Below, piece after piece: positions 45,767-54,936 of a stretch of 64,000 bases of DNA (the stretch's first letter is position 1; each line of letters opens with the position of its first letter). A program made the position numbers and the translations under genes. The notes beneath the pieces are model-generated. The model saw only the letters and a list, made by a program, of their open reading frames with translations. It searched no databases and was not told where the DNA came from. This DNA is from Prauserella alba (GTDB lineage: Bacteria; Actinomycetota; Actinomycetes; Mycobacteriales; Pseudonocardiaceae), in assembly GCF_024171735.1 (NCBI RefSeq), contig NZ_JAMTCH010000005.1, positions 558,001 to 622,000 on the forward strand, read 5' to 3'.

Positions 45767-46229
45767 ATCCGCGGATCGCACCGCCACCGACTCCGCCGCG
45801 CCCGCCGGCCCGGCCGCGGCGCCGCGTGCACCCCGGTCCCGTGGTGGCCGCAGGGCAGGATCGGGCCGCGGCAGGCTGCACCGGCCGCGGCGGATCGTCG
45901 TCGCCGCCGTCGAACTCGTCGTGGCCGCACTGGCCGTGTGGGGCGCCTTCGCGCTGTGGGGGTCCGCGGTTCGTGACGTGACCGTTCACCTCGACGACGG
46001 CAGCGTCCTGACCTCGCGCGTCTACGAGGGCGACCGGATCGCGCTGGCCGTCGCGCTCGGAGCGCTGACGGCCGTACTGGTGATCGACGCCGTGCGCCAG
46101 GTGATGCTCGGCGTCGCGGCCAAGGGCAAGAAGCCGAAGAAGCGCGCCCAGCGGGACCCCGACCCGGACGACCCCGACGACCTCGGCGACGTGGACGCCG
46201 ACCACGCCGCGGCGGGCCCCGGCCGCTGA
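45759..46229 (+). CDS. Basic-tailed membrane protein of unknown function
   Basis: 156 residues. A basic arginine/alanine-rich head precedes helix [21 protein letters not shown], an extracytoplasmic segment [19 protein letters not shown] and a second helix [20 protein letters not shown] lysine run ([11 protein letters not shown]) and an acidic [10 protein letters not shown] tail end it. GTG 45759 overlaps the previous gene by 8 bases. It is the last member of the operon, ahead of a strong terminator. Confidence 0.66.
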   Translation: MTESADRTATDSAAPAGPAAAPRAPRSRGGRRAGSGRGRLHRPRRIVVAAVELVVAALAVWGAFALWGSAVRDVTVHLDDGSVLTSRVYEGDRIALAVALGALTAVLVIDAVRQVMLGVAAKGKKPKKRAQRDPDPDDPDDLGDVDADHAAAGPGR

Positions 46230-46248
46230 CGAGACCACGAAGCGCGCC

Positions 46249-46277
46249 GAGCCGCCGCGGGAGACCCGCGGCGGCTC
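46249..46277 (+). terminator. Strong terminator hairpin
   Basis: GAGCCGCCGCGGG (46249-46261) pairs perfectly with CCCGCGGCGGCTC (46265-46277) with only a 3-base AGA loop. It separates the membrane-protein operon from hemL. Confidence 0.78.
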
Positions 46278-46354
46278 GCCAGGGAGCATGCCCGCGGTCA
46301 CTCCGGCCGGAGGCAGTCGTCGCAGGCCGCGGCCGTTTTGCGAGACTGGCGGAC

Positions 46355-47677
46355 GTGACAGGTGACAAGAGCACGGTCGAGAAGTCCCAGTCCTGGTTCC
46401 GGCGGGCCGCCGCGGCGACTCCCGGCGGCGTCAACTCCCCGGTGCGCGCGTTCTCCTCCGTCGGCGGCGACCCGCGATTCATGGTCAAGGCGGACGGTTC
46501 GCACCTGTGGGACGCCGACGACAACAGCTACGTCGATCTCGTCTCCTCGTGGGGGCCGATGATCCTCGGGCACGCCCACCCCGCGGTGGTCGAAGCGGTG
46601 CGCGAGGCCGCGTCGCACGGCCTGTCGTTCGGCACGCCGACCACCGGTGAGGTCGAACTCGCCGAAGAGATCATCCGCCGCGTCGAACCGGTCGAGCAGG
46701 TGCGCCTGGTCAACTCCGGCACCGAGGCGACGATGACGGCGATCCGCCTCGCCCGCGCGTACACCCGCCGGGCGAAGATCATCAAGTTCGCCGGCTGCTA
46801 CCACGGTCACGTCGACGCGCTCCTCGCCCAGGCCGGTTCGGGCGTCGCCACGCTGGGCCTGCCGACGTCGCCGGGTGTCACCGGTGCGCAGGCCGCCGAC
46901 ACCGTCGTCGTGCCGTACAACGACCTCGACGCCGTGCGGAAGGTGTTCGCCGAGAACCCCGGCGACATCGCGGCGATCATCACCGAGGGCGCCCCCTGCA
47001 ACATGGGCGCCGTGCCGCCCGCGGAAGGCTTCAACGCCGCACTGCGTGACATCGCACACGAGGCCGGCGCGCTCCTCATCGTCGACGAGGTGCTCACGGG
47101 CTTCCGCGTGTCGCCTGCGGGCTGGTACGGCCTCGACGGCGTCGCGGGCGACCTCTACACGTTCGGCAAGGTCATGTCCGGCGGGCTGCCGGCCGCGGCG
47201 TTCGGTGGCCGCGCCGACGTGATGGCCGAGCTCGCACCGCTCGGCCCCGTCTACCAGGCAGGCACGCTCGCCGGTAACCCCGTGGCCGTGGCCGCGGGCC
47301 TCACGACGTTGCGGCACGCCGACGCGGCCGTCTACGAGAAGCTCGACACCAACGCCGGGCGGATCGCCTCCATCCTCGGTGACGCGCTGTCGGCCGAGGG
47401 CGTCACGCACACCGTCTCGCAGGCGGGCAACCTCGTGACCGTCTTCTTCGGCGATCGGCAGCCGACGAACTTCGACGAGGTCGCCGCCACCGAGACATGG
47501 CGCTACGCCCCGATGTTCCACGCCTTCCTCGACGCGGGCGTCTACGCGCCGCCGAGCGCGTTCGAGGCCTGGTTCGTCAACGCGGCGATGCTCGACACGG
47601 ACTTCGAGGCCATCGAGGCGGCTGCCCCCGCTGCCGCAAGGGCCGCCGCGTCGGCGACGCCGCCGGAGCGGGCATGA
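46355..47677 (+). CDS. hemL: Glutamate-1-semialdehyde 2,1-aminomutase
   Basis: Converts glutamate-1-semialdehyde to 5-aminolevulinate, the product used by HemB. 440 residues, class III PLP aminotransferase fold. [17 protein letters not shown] at the N terminus, [42 protein letters not shown] and [17 protein letters not shown] with Lys272 binding PLP. The usual EPVAGNMG reads [12 protein letters not shown] here. GTG 46355. The stop overlaps the phosphatase ATG. Confidence 0.95.
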   Translation: MTGDKSTVEKSQSWFRRAAAATPGGVNSPVRAFSSVGGDPRFMVKADGSHLWDADDNSYVDLVSSWGPMILGHAHPAVVEAVREAASHGLSFGTPTTGEVELAEEIIRRVEPVEQVRLVNSGTEATMTAIRLARAYTRRAKIIKFAGCYHGHVDALLAQAGSGVATLGLPTSPGVTGAQAADTVVVPYNDLDAVRKVFAENPGDIAAIITEGAPCNMGAVPPAEGFNAALRDIAHEAGALLIVDEVLTGFRVSPAGWYGLDGVAGDLYTFGKVMSGGLPAAAFGGRADVMAELAPLGPVYQAGTLAGNPVAVAAGLTTLRHADAAVYEKLDTNAGRIASILGDALSAEGVTHTVSQAGNLVTVFFGDRQPTNFDEVAATETWRYAPMFHAFLDAGVYAPPSAFEAWFVNAAMLDTDFEAIEAAAPAAARAAASATPPERA

Positions 47678-48303
47678 CCACCACGATCGTCCACCTGCTG
47701 CGGCACGGTGAGGTCCACAATCCCGCGGGAGTCCTCTACGGCAGGCTGCCCGGCTACGGCCTGTCGGAGCGGGGCAGGCAGCAGGCGGTGACCGTCGCGC
47801 AGGCGCTGAAGCCGCACAACCTGGTGCATGTCGTGGCCTCGCCGCTGCAGCGCGCGCAGGAGACGGCCGCGCCGATCGCGGGCGGCCACCGGCTGGACGT
47901 CGCCACCGACGACCGGCTGATCGAGGCGGACAACGCGTTCGAGGGCCTGCGGGTCAGCGTCGGCGACGGCGCGCTGCGCAACCCCAGGCACTGGTCGAAG
48001 CTGCGCAATCCGGTGTTGCCGTCGTGGGGCGAACCGTATGTCGACATCGCACGCCGCATGCTCGGCGCCGTGTACCGGGCGCGAGCCGAGGCCGAGGGCG
48101 GTGAGGTGGTGTGCGTGTCGCACCAACTGCCGATCTGGACCGTGCGCCGGTTCCTCGAAGGCAGGCGGCTCTGGCACGATCCGCGGTCCCGGCAGTGCTC
48201 ACTGGCGTCGCTGACCAGCCTGGTGTTCCGCGACGAGGAGATCGTCGACGTCGTCTACAGCGAACCCGCAGGCACGACGGACCCCACGGTGACCGGAGCA
48301 TGA
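47674..48303 (+). CDS. Histidine phosphatase family protein
   Basis: 209 residues of the phosphoglycerate mutase-like superfamily. [21 protein letters not shown] has the catalytic histidine, [14 protein letters not shown] follows, EADNAFEGL contains the conserved glutamate, and [11 protein letters not shown] the second histidine. The Rv0525 position between hemL and the thioredoxin gene is kept. Small-molecule phosphatase; substrate unknown. ATG 47674 overlaps hemL by 4 bases. Confidence 0.86.
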   Translation: MTTTIVHLLRHGEVHNPAGVLYGRLPGYGLSERGRQQAVTVAQALKPHNLVHVVASPLQRAQETAAPIAGGHRLDVATDDRLIEADNAFEGLRVSVGDGALRNPRHWSKLRNPVLPSWGEPYVDIARRMLGAVYRARAEAEGGEVVCVSHQLPIWTVRRFLEGRRLWHDPRSRQCSLASLTSLVFRDEEIVDVVYSEPAGTTDPTVTGA

Positions 48304-48917
48304 ACCGGCGCGGCGGCAAGCACAGGTCGCTCGGCACGCGGCTGGCGGGTGCGATGCTCGCCGGCGGGCTGGCCCTCACCGGCTGCAGCACGGGAGACGG
48401 CGCCGCGGCGAACACGACGTCGTTCAACTTCGTCGCACCGGGCGGCAAGACCGACATCACCTACACCGGCGCCGACCGGCAGGAGATGCCGGAGATCAGT
48501 GGCGAGGACCTGTTCGACGCCGACAAGCGGATCTCCAGCGAGGACTTCCACGGCAAGGTGCTCGTCATCAACATCTGGGGTCAGTGGTGCGGGCCGTGCC
48601 GCACCGAGGCGCCGGAACTGCAGGAGGTGTACGACCGGACGAAGGACGACGGCGTGCGGGTGCTCGGCATCGACGTGCGTGACTTCGACCGGTCGGCGCC
48701 GCAGGACTTCATGCGCAACCGGGGGCTGACGTACCCGTCGATCTACGACCCGTCGGGGCGGTCGCTGCTCGGGCTGACCGGATACCCGCGCAACGTCGTC
48801 CCGTCGACGATCATCGTCGACAGGCAGGGCCGGGTCGCCGCGGTCTACCTCCGCGACCTGCTCGCCGAGGACATCCTCCCCGTCGTCCGGGACCTGGCGA
48901 AGGAGTCCGGCGCGTAG
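48300..48917 (+). CDS. resA: TlpA/ResA-family thioredoxin-like lipoprotein
   Basis: 205 residues. Lipobox LTGC (MLAGGLALTGC) exports and anchors it. Thioredoxin domain with WGQWCGPCRTEAPEL (Cys97 and Cys100), VRVLGIDVRDFDR, and cis-proline loop VVPSTIIVDRQGRVAAVY. ResA keeps apocytochrome cysteines reduced for haem attachment, with electrons from CcdA, the next membrane gene. ATG 48300 overlaps the phosphatase stop (ATGA). A palindromic repeat follows 21 bp after the stop. Confidence 0.92.
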   Translation: MNRRGGKHRSLGTRLAGAMLAGGLALTGCSTGDGAAANTTSFNFVAPGGKTDITYTGADRQEMPEISGEDLFDADKRISSEDFHGKVLVINIWGQWCGPCRTEAPELQEVYDRTKDDGVRVLGIDVRDFDRSAPQDFMRNRGLTYPSIYDPSGRSLLGLTGYPRNVVPSTIIVDRQGRVAAVYLRDLLAEDILPVVRDLAKESGA

Positions 48918-48937
48918 GCAGCCGCTCGTCCCCATAG

Positions 48938-48989
48938 CCCCCAAGGGCACTGTGGTTGCGTTGAGTGCAACCAAAGTGCCCCCGGGGGC
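48938..48989. repeat. Palindromic repeat, 52-bp copy between resA and ccdA
   Basis: Starts GCCCCCAAGGGCACTGTGG and ends CCAAAGTGCCCCCGGGGGC. One mismatch (ACTGTGG against CCAAAGT) and small apex differences. It lies inside the resA-ccdA-resB-ccsB cluster, so any terminator action would be partial. Confidence 0.93.
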
Positions 48990-49088
48990 TTCGCGTCCCG
49001 AGTCGGAAGAGTGACGGGCGCCGCATTCCCGCAGGTGGAGACAGGGGGCGGCGATTTAACACCGACCCCATTCCCTAGTCTGGGTGTC

Positions 49089-49868
49089 GTGAACGCGACC
49101 GAGCTGGCGATGTCAGGGCCCCTGCTGCTGGCCGCAGCCGTGGCCCTGCTCGCGGGCACGATCTCGTTCGCCTCGCCGTGCGTCGTGCCGCTCGTCCCGG
49201 GGTACCTGGCCTACCTCGCCGCACTGGTCGGCTCCGACGCCCCGGCCGTCGACGCGGAGGAGGCGGCCGAGCAGCCGAAACGCGGCAAACGTCCCGTCGT
49301 CGCGGCGACCGCCCTGTTCGTGCTCGGCTTCACCGTGGTGTTCACCGCCGGTGTCGGCGGTCTCGTCTGGCTGGCCGACGCTCTCCTCGTCAACGCCGAG
49401 ACGCTGCAGCGCGTCGGCGGTGTGATCACCATCTTCATGGCGTTCGTGTTCCTCGGACTCGTACCCGGACTGCAGCGGGAGGTGCGTTCGCACCACGTCC
49501 CGCGCGCGGGCCTGTGGGGTGCGCCCGTGCTGGGTGCGGTGTTCGGCCTCGGCTGGACCCCGTGCATCGGGCCGACGTTGTCGGGCGTGCTCGCGATCTC
49601 CGCGGCCAGCGGCAGCACCGGTGCACGCGGGTTCCTGCTCGTACTCGTCTACTGCATCGGCCTCGGCCTGCCGTTCCTGCTCATCTCCGCGGGCACGAAG
49701 TGGGCCGTCTCCGCGACGGCGTGGCTGCGCCGCAACGGCAGGCGCGTGCAGCTCTTCGGCGGCGCGCTACTGCTGGTCGTCGGGATCATGCTGGTCACGG
49801 GGCTGTGGATGGAGCTCACGTCGTGGCTGCGGGACGCCTTCATCACCGACACGAGGTTGCCCCTGTGA
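49089..49868 (+). CDS. ccdA: Cytochrome c biogenesis protein CcdA
   Basis: 259 residues, six helices. Transfers electrons from cytoplasmic thioredoxin across the membrane to ResA. First cysteine helix SFASPCVVPLVPGYLA and second GWTPCIGPTLSGVLA carry the redox pair. The loop between helices 1 and 2 is charged (AEEAAEQPKRGKRP). GTG 49089 was chosen with the export-type helix starting at residue 10. The end overlaps the resB GTG. Confidence 0.94.
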   Translation: MNATELAMSGPLLLAAAVALLAGTISFASPCVVPLVPGYLAYLAALVGSDAPAVDAEEAAEQPKRGKRPVVAATALFVLGFTVVFTAGVGGLVWLADALLVNAETLQRVGGVITIFMAFVFLGLVPGLQREVRSHHVPRAGLWGAPVLGAVFGLGWTPCIGPTLSGVLAISAASGSTGARGFLLVLVYCIGLGLPFLLISAGTKWAVSATAWLRRNGRRVQLFGGALLLVVGIMLVTGLWMELTSWLRDAFITDTRLPL

Positions 49869-51646
49869 CCCCAGCGCCGCCCCAGCGGACCGACAAGGCC
49901 GACGACCCCACGCCCGCCTACCGCGCGACACCGCTGCGCAGGGCGTGGGCGTTCGTCCGCAACACCTGGCGTGGCCTGACGTCGATGCGCACCGCGCTGA
50001 TCCTGCTGTTCCTGCTGGCCGTCGCCGCCCTGCCGGGTGCGTTGCTGCCACAGCGGTCGGTCAACGAACGGAACGTCAACGGCTACCTGGCCGAGCACGG
50101 CTGGTGGGGCAGTCTGCTCGACAGCCTGCAGATGTTCGACGTCTACTCCAGCGTCTGGTTCTCGGCGATCTACCTGCTGCTGATGGTGTCGATCATCGGG
50201 TGTCTCGTGCCGCGGACGTCGGACTACGTCCGCAGCATGCGCTCCAAGCCGGTGCTGACGCCGCGGAACCTGCGCAGGCTGCCGCACCACGAACGGGCCG
50301 AGACCTCCGATGACGTCGACGCCGTGATGGCCGCGGCGCGCAAACGCCTGCGCGGGTGGCGCCTCACCGAACGCGAGGAGGCCGGCGGCGCCCGCAGTAT
50401 CAGCGCCGAACGCGGCTACCTGCGTGAAACCGGAAACCTGCTGTTCCACTTCGGCATGCTCGGCGTGATCATCTCGTTCGCGGGCGGCGCGCTGTACTCG
50501 TACGAGGGCCAGGTCGTGGTGCTCGCCGACGGGACCGAGTTCTGCAACTCCGGTATCTACAACTACGACTCGTTCGAACCGGGGCTGCAGGTCGACGGTA
50601 CGCAGCTGAACCCGTTCTGCGTGCGGGTCAACGACTTCGACGCGCGGTACCGCAACGGCCAGCCGGTGGCCTACGAGTCCGACATCGACTACCAGTCGGG
50701 CGAGGATCTGACGACCGGCACGTGGCGGTCGCACCACCTCGAGGTCAACGAGCCGCTGCGCACCGCGGGCGACCGGTTGTACCTGCTCAACCACGGTTAC
50801 GCGCCGACGTTCACGGTGACGTTCCCCGACGGCCAGAGCCGCACCCAGACCATCCAGTGGCGGCCGGTCGACCAGCAGACGTACCTGTCCGAGGGTGCGA
50901 CGAAGTTCGAGGAACCGGGCATCACCGACCCGGCCGAACGGCGCGAACGGCAGCTCGCCGTGACGGGCCTGTTCGCGCCGACACCGTCGATGCACGGCAG
51001 CATCCTGTCGTCGGCGGGGCCGCAGCTGAACAACCCGACGGTCGCGGTCGACATCATGCGCGGCGATCTGGGGGTCGACTCGGGACGGGGACAGTCCATC
51101 TTCGAGATCGACCAGTCGATGGTCGAGGCGGGCAGGTTGGAGCGGGTCGCACGCGAGAACCTGGAGGTCGGCCAGTCGCTGACCCTCGAAGACGGCACGA
51201 CGGTGCACTTCGACGGCGTCGAACGGTTCGTCGCGCTGCAGGTCTCGCACGACCCGCTGCAGAACTGGGTGCTCGCCTCGGCGGTGGTGATGTTCGCCGG
51301 GCTCGGGGCCTCGCTGTTCATCAAACGGCGCAGGCTGTGGGTGCGCGCCACTCCCGCGGGCGGGGACGGCCAGCCAGCCGGCGCCGCGGACGACACAGCT
51401 GCGGACGACACAGCTGCGGACGACACAGCTGCGGACGACACAGTGGCCGGTGACGGCGCTGCGGATAACACGGCGGCGGGTGACACAGCTTCGGGTGACA
51501 CGGCGGCGGGTGACACGGCGGCGGGTGACAACGGACCCAGTGAACGACGTACCGTAGTAGAAGTGGGCGGGCTCGCCCGCACCGATCAAGCCGGGTACGG
51601 CGAGGAGTTCACGCGCATCGCGGCAGACCTCCTCGGCCGGAAGTAG
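49865..51646 (+). CDS. resB: Cytochrome c biogenesis protein ResB
   Basis: 593 residues. ResB and CcsB/ResC form the System II haem-transfer complex. Three N-terminal helices (TALILLFLLAVAALPGALLPQ, WFSAIYLLLMVSIIGCLVP, LLFHFGMLGVIISFAGGALYS), a large extracytoplasmic domain (about 215-470) and a last helix WVLASAVVMFAGLGASLF. The tail is an in-frame 15-bp minisatellite (about 51390-51540, ADDTA and AGDTA units) followed by a conserved-looking GGLARTDQAGYGEEFTRIA. GTG 49865 overlaps ccdA. Confidence 0.94.
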   Translation: MTPAPPQRTDKADDPTPAYRATPLRRAWAFVRNTWRGLTSMRTALILLFLLAVAALPGALLPQRSVNERNVNGYLAEHGWWGSLLDSLQMFDVYSSVWFSAIYLLLMVSIIGCLVPRTSDYVRSMRSKPVLTPRNLRRLPHHERAETSDDVDAVMAAARKRLRGWRLTEREEAGGARSISAERGYLRETGNLLFHFGMLGVIISFAGGALYSYEGQVVVLADGTEFCNSGIYNYDSFEPGLQVDGTQLNPFCVRVNDFDARYRNGQPVAYESDIDYQSGEDLTTGTWRSHHLEVNEPLRTAGDRLYLLNHGYAPTFTVTFPDGQSRTQTIQWRPVDQQTYLSEGATKFEEPGITDPAERRERQLAVTGLFAPTPSMHGSILSSAGPQLNNPTVAVDIMRGDLGVDSGRGQSIFEIDQSMVEAGRLERVARENLEVGQSLTLEDGTTVHFDGVERFVALQVSHDPLQNWVLASAVVMFAGLGASLFIKRRRLWVRATPAGGDGQPAGAADDTAADDTAADDTAADDTVAGDGAADNTAAGDTASGDTAAGDTAAGDNGPSERRTVVEVGGLARTDQAGYGEEFTRIAADLLGRK

Positions 51647-51658
51647 AAGGGCCTGGAG

Positions 51659-52714
51659 ATGCCGGTCAACGAGACGTTGTCGCAGTACAGCGACTGGTCG
51701 TACACCACATCCGTCGTCGTCTACATCCTGGCGATGGTGTTCTTCCTCGTCGAGCAGTCCTTCGGCCGACACGGCAGGCAGGCCGCCGAGCGCACGCGCA
51801 GCCGCGAACTCGTGGGCGCAGGCACCGGAAACCGCAACACGGACCCCGGAAACCGCAACACGGACCCCGGAAACCGCAACACGGACCCCGGAATCGGCAA
51901 CACGGGCTCTGGAAACGGCAACACGGGCCCCGGGAACGGCAACACGGGCGCGGCGCCGACGAGGGCGGAGCGGTTCGGCCGCATGGGCGTCGCGCTCACG
52001 GTGCTGGGCCTGCTGCTGCACGCGTCGGCGCTCGTGCTGCGCGGGCTCGCGACGGCCCGCGTGCCCTGGGGAAACATGTACGAGTACGTGATGATCACGT
52101 GCTTCGTCGCCGTCGCGGCGTGGTTGGTGCTGTTGCGCAAACACCCGGTGCGGCACCTGTCGATGTTCGTCCTGCTGCCGAACGTGATCCTGATGTTCGT
52201 CGGCGGCACGTGGCTCTACGCCGTCGCCGCCCCGCTGCAGCCCGCGCTCCAGTCGTACTGGCTGATCATCCACGTCGCGGCCGCCGCGGCCTCGTCCGGC
52301 GTGTTCCTCGTGCCCGGTGTCGCGAGCATCTTCTACCTGATCAAGGCGCGTAACGAGAGTCACCCGGAGAAGTTCGCGAAGTTCGCGGCGAAGCTCCCCG
52401 CGAAGGACGTGCTCGACCGCGTCGCGTACCGGACGACGGTCTTCGCGTTCCCGGTCTTCACCTTCGGCGTACTGTGCGGAGCGGTCTGGGCCGAAGCCGC
52501 GTGGGGCCGGTTCTGGGGCTGGGATCCGAAGGAGACGGTCGCGTTCATCGCGTGGATCGTCTACGCGGCCTACCTGCATTCCCGTGCCACGGCGGGGTGG
52601 CGCGGGAACCGTGCCGCGGTCATCAATGTGATCGGTTTCGCAGTGACGGTGTTCAACCTGTTCTTCGTCAACCTCGTCACCACCGGCCTCCACTCGTACG
52701 CGGGAGTTGGCTGA
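51659..52714 (+). CDS. ccsB: Cytochrome c biogenesis protein CcsB/CcsA (haem handling), with in-frame repeat insertion
   Basis: 351 residues. The haem channel of System II. WGRFWGWDPKETVAFIAWIVY is the WWD-type haem motif. Helix 1 is SVVVYILAMVFFLV (18-32). Residues 57-97 are six GNRNTDP/GNGNTGP units encoded by 21-bp repeats (51826-51950), placed in the cytoplasmic loop before helix 2 (about 110). Relatives have a short or variable loop there. The frame is kept because 21 is divisible by 3. ATG 51659. Confidence 0.94.
   Translation: MPVNETLSQYSDWSYTTSVVVYILAMVFFLVEQSFGRHGRQAAERTRSRELVGAGTGNRNTDPGNRNTDPGNRNTDPGIGNTGSGNGNTGPGNGNTGAAPTRAERFGRMGVALTVLGLLLHASALVLRGLATARVPWGNMYEYVMITCFVAVAAWLVLLRKHPVRHLSMFVLLPNVILMFVGGTWLYAVAAPLQPALQSYWLIIHVAAAAASSGVFLVPGVASIFYLIKARNESHPEKFAKFAAKLPAKDVLDRVAYRTTVFAFPVFTFGVLCGAVWAEAAWGRFWGWDPKETVAFIAWIVYAAYLHSRATAGWRGNRAAVINVIGFAVTVFNLFFVNLVTTGLHSYAGVG
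51826..51951. repeat. 21-bp ACACG-core repeat, 6 units inside ccsB (array K)
   Basis: ACACG cores end at 51841, 51862, 51883, 51904, 51925 and 51946. The first three units are almost identical (GGAAACCGCAACACGGACCCC pattern, quoted here as GGAAACCGCAACACGG), the last three changed. This is the longest array in the window. Confidence 0.95.
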
Positions 52715-52777
52715 CGGAACCGTCGGGTGCCGGGTAGCGTCGCACCTGGTAGGACGACCATGCGAAGGATTGAAGCG

Positions 52778-54478
52778 GTGACCGCAGCGAACGACCCCAA
52801 CGGGCAGGAACCGCAGAAGCCTCATGGGGCGCACCACAGCCGCGACGCCGCGGACGCGGCGGGTGATGTCACGGATTCCGCCCCCATGCCGGTGGATCCG
52901 GCGCCCGCGGATCCGATGAGTGCGCCCGACAGCCCGGAGGTGACGCAGCGCGTCAGCCCGCCGCAGCCGCAGCAACCCGGCTCCGTCCCGTCGGCCGCGG
53001 AGACTCATCCCGCGGTGCACTACCCGGCCCAGCAGCCCTACGACCCGAACCTGCCGCCGCTGACGCCGGACCAGACCGCCGGGGACGGCCACCAGTCGCA
53101 CGCCGTGGCGTACCAGCAGTACGCGCAGTACTCCCAGTTCGCCCAGCACGGGCACGGCCAGCCGCCGCATCCGGGCCAGCAGCCGCAGCAGGCGGGCCAG
53201 GGGCAGCCGCACTTCGATCCCACCCACCCCGAGCAGCCGCAACCGGAGCAGCCGCAGTACGAGCCGCCGCACTACGCGCAGCCGCCGGAGGCGCCGCGGG
53301 AGTCCTACACGCAGCGGTACTTCGAAGGCCAGGCAGGCCAGTTCGGCCGGCCGGCGCAACCGCAACAGGGCCAGCCGCAACAGGGCCAGCCGCAGCAGCC
53401 ACCGCCCCAGCAGCCACCGCAGCAGGCACCGCTGCAACAGCCGATGCAGGCCCAGCACGCTCAGCACCCACAGCAGGCCGTGCCGCAGGGCCAGCAGGGC
53501 GAGCAGGGGCTGCCGCCGTTACCGCAGCCGCAGCGTTCCGCACAGGGCGGTCCCGCCGACCTGGCGGGCAGCAGCCTGGTCAAGCAGAACAAGCGGCCGC
53601 CGCGGTCCGGCTGGCGCAAGGCGCTGTACGTCGGCACGGGCAAGCTCGTCAACCCGGGCGAGGGGCCCGCGGACCGTGCCGAGCGTGACCTGACCGCGCG
53701 GGTGCAGCAGCCGCTGCGTGGTTGCTACAAGATCGGCATCCTCAGTCTCAAGGGCGGTGTCGGCAAGACGACGACCACGACGACGCTCGGGTCGACGTTC
53801 GCGTCGCTGCGCGGTGACCGGGTGATCGCCGTGGACGCCAACCCGGACCGTGGCACCCTGTCGCAGAAGATCCCGATCGAGACGACGGCGACGGTGCGGC
53901 ACCTGTTGCGCGACGCCGACCGCATCACGCGCTACAGCGACGTGCGGGCGTATACGTCACAGGGCGGCAGCAGGCTCGAGATCCTCGCCAGTGAGCAGGA
54001 TCCGGCCGTGTCGGAGGCGTTCTCCGAGAACGACTACCGCAGGGCCGTCGACCTGCTCGAGCACTTCTACAACATCGTGCTCACCGACTGCGGCACCGGA
54101 CTGATGCACTCGGCGATGAAGGGTGTTCTCGACCTCGCCGATTCGCTGGTCATCGTGTCGTCCGGTTCGGTGGACGGTGCCCGCAGCGCGTCCGCGACGC
54201 TCGACTGGCTCGATGCGCACGGCTACGGCGAGCTGGTGCAGCGTTCGATCACGGTGATCAACTCGGTGCGCCCGAAGTCCGGGTCGGTCGACCTCGACAA
54301 GCTCACGGCGCACTTCTCGGCCCGCACTCGCGGCGTGGTCAAGGTGCCGTTCGATCCGCACCTCGAAGAGGGCGCCGAGATCGATCTGGAGCGGCTGGGC
54401 AAGGCCACTCGGACGGCGCTGCTGGAGCTGGCGGCCACGGTCGCTGACGGCTTCACCCTGGACCGCATGGCCCACTGA
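52778..54478 (+). CDS. ParA/MinD-like ATPase with long Pro/Gln-rich N terminus (Rv0530-like)
   Basis: 566 residues. Residues 1-265 are disordered: PQQGQPQQGQ, QPPPQQPPQQ and similar. The ATPase begins at IGILSLKGGVGKTTTTTTLGS (deviant Walker A) and has VIAVDANPDRGTLSQKI, NIVLTDCGTGLMHSAM (Walker B) and VVKVPFDPHLEEG. The group resembles EspI/type VII-associated MinD proteins. It sits right after ccsB, as Rv0530 does after ccsA in mycobacteria. GTG 52778 has AAGGA nearby; ATG 52760 is the alternative. Confidence 0.86.
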   Translation: MTAANDPNGQEPQKPHGAHHSRDAADAAGDVTDSAPMPVDPAPADPMSAPDSPEVTQRVSPPQPQQPGSVPSAAETHPAVHYPAQQPYDPNLPPLTPDQTAGDGHQSHAVAYQQYAQYSQFAQHGHGQPPHPGQQPQQAGQGQPHFDPTHPEQPQPEQPQYEPPHYAQPPEAPRESYTQRYFEGQAGQFGRPAQPQQGQPQQGQPQQPPPQQPPQQAPLQQPMQAQHAQHPQQAVPQGQQGEQGLPPLPQPQRSAQGGPADLAGSSLVKQNKRPPRSGWRKALYVGTGKLVNPGEGPADRAERDLTARVQQPLRGCYKIGILSLKGGVGKTTTTTTLGSTFASLRGDRVIAVDANPDRGTLSQKIPIETTATVRHLLRDADRITRYSDVRAYTSQGGSRLEILASEQDPAVSEAFSENDYRRAVDLLEHFYNIVLTDCGTGLMHSAMKGVLDLADSLVIVSSGSVDGARSASATLDWLDAHGYGELVQRSITVINSVRPKSGSVDLDKLTAHFSARTRGVVKVPFDPHLEEGAEIDLERLGKATRTALLELAATVADGFTLDRMAH

Positions 54479-54581
54479 TCACCCGCGCCACGGTGGCGCT
54501 GCCCGCTCCGTGGCGACTGTGCCGCGCTGCCGGGGAGGGCAGCCGTCGCCTCCCGCGGTGTTGACGGTCACTGACAAGCAT

Positions 54582-54624
54582 GTCGGCCGCGGCCCTGGTC
54601 CATCCGGACCGGGCCGCGGCCGAC
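54582..54624. terminator. Bidirectional terminator between convergent genes
   Basis: GTCGGCCGCGGCCC plus GGTCC on the left pairs with GGACC plus GGGCCGCGGCCGAC on the right, with one bulged T. This 19-bp stem serves the ParA-like gene from one side and the small membrane gene from the other. Confidence 0.8.
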
Positions 54625-54634
54625 GCGCTCGCAG

Positions 54635-54829
54635 CTACTTGGTGTCGTCCTCGTCGGGGCGTTTGGGCTTCTGTTCGCCGAGCTTGCGCAGGAATTCCGG
54701 GTCGTCGTCCGGCGCGACCGGGTTGGCGCGATTCGGCTTGGTGCCTGCGCCGACGCGCTCCTGGCTCAGCAATCGCCACACCACGACGGAGATCGTGATG
54801 GCGCCGACCACCGCGAGCAAATACAACAT
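54635..54829 (-). CDS. Small single-pass membrane protein
   Basis: 64 residues: one N-terminal helix (MLYLLAVVGAITISVVVWRL) and a polar cytoplasmic tail (DDDPEFLRKLGEQKPKRPDE). A GGAG site sits before ATG 54829, which decides the start against the longer frame from 54895. Such one-helix proteins are common and unassigned in actinobacteria. Its tail DPEFLRKLGEQ resembles motifs that bind a soluble partner, but this is guesswork. Confidence 0.72.
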   Translation of the reverse strand: MLYLLAVVGAITISVVVWRLLSQERVGAGTKPNRANPVAPDDDPEFLRKLGEQKPKRPDEDDTK

Positions 54830-54936
54830 GCCCGCTCCTTCCCATGGGCTGACTGCCACCAGCCTAACGGGTCCGCGGCGGTCGCCGGTCCGCAACGGGC
54901 GATCCGGACACGCCGCCGCGTTCCCGGCGGAGAACC

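Noticed and set aside
49649-53467. A 1272-codon open frame on the minus strand
   Set aside because: It lies opposite resB, ccsB and the ParA-like gene, all well supported, and is valine/arginine-rich with no domain. At this GC content stop codons are rare in antisense frames.
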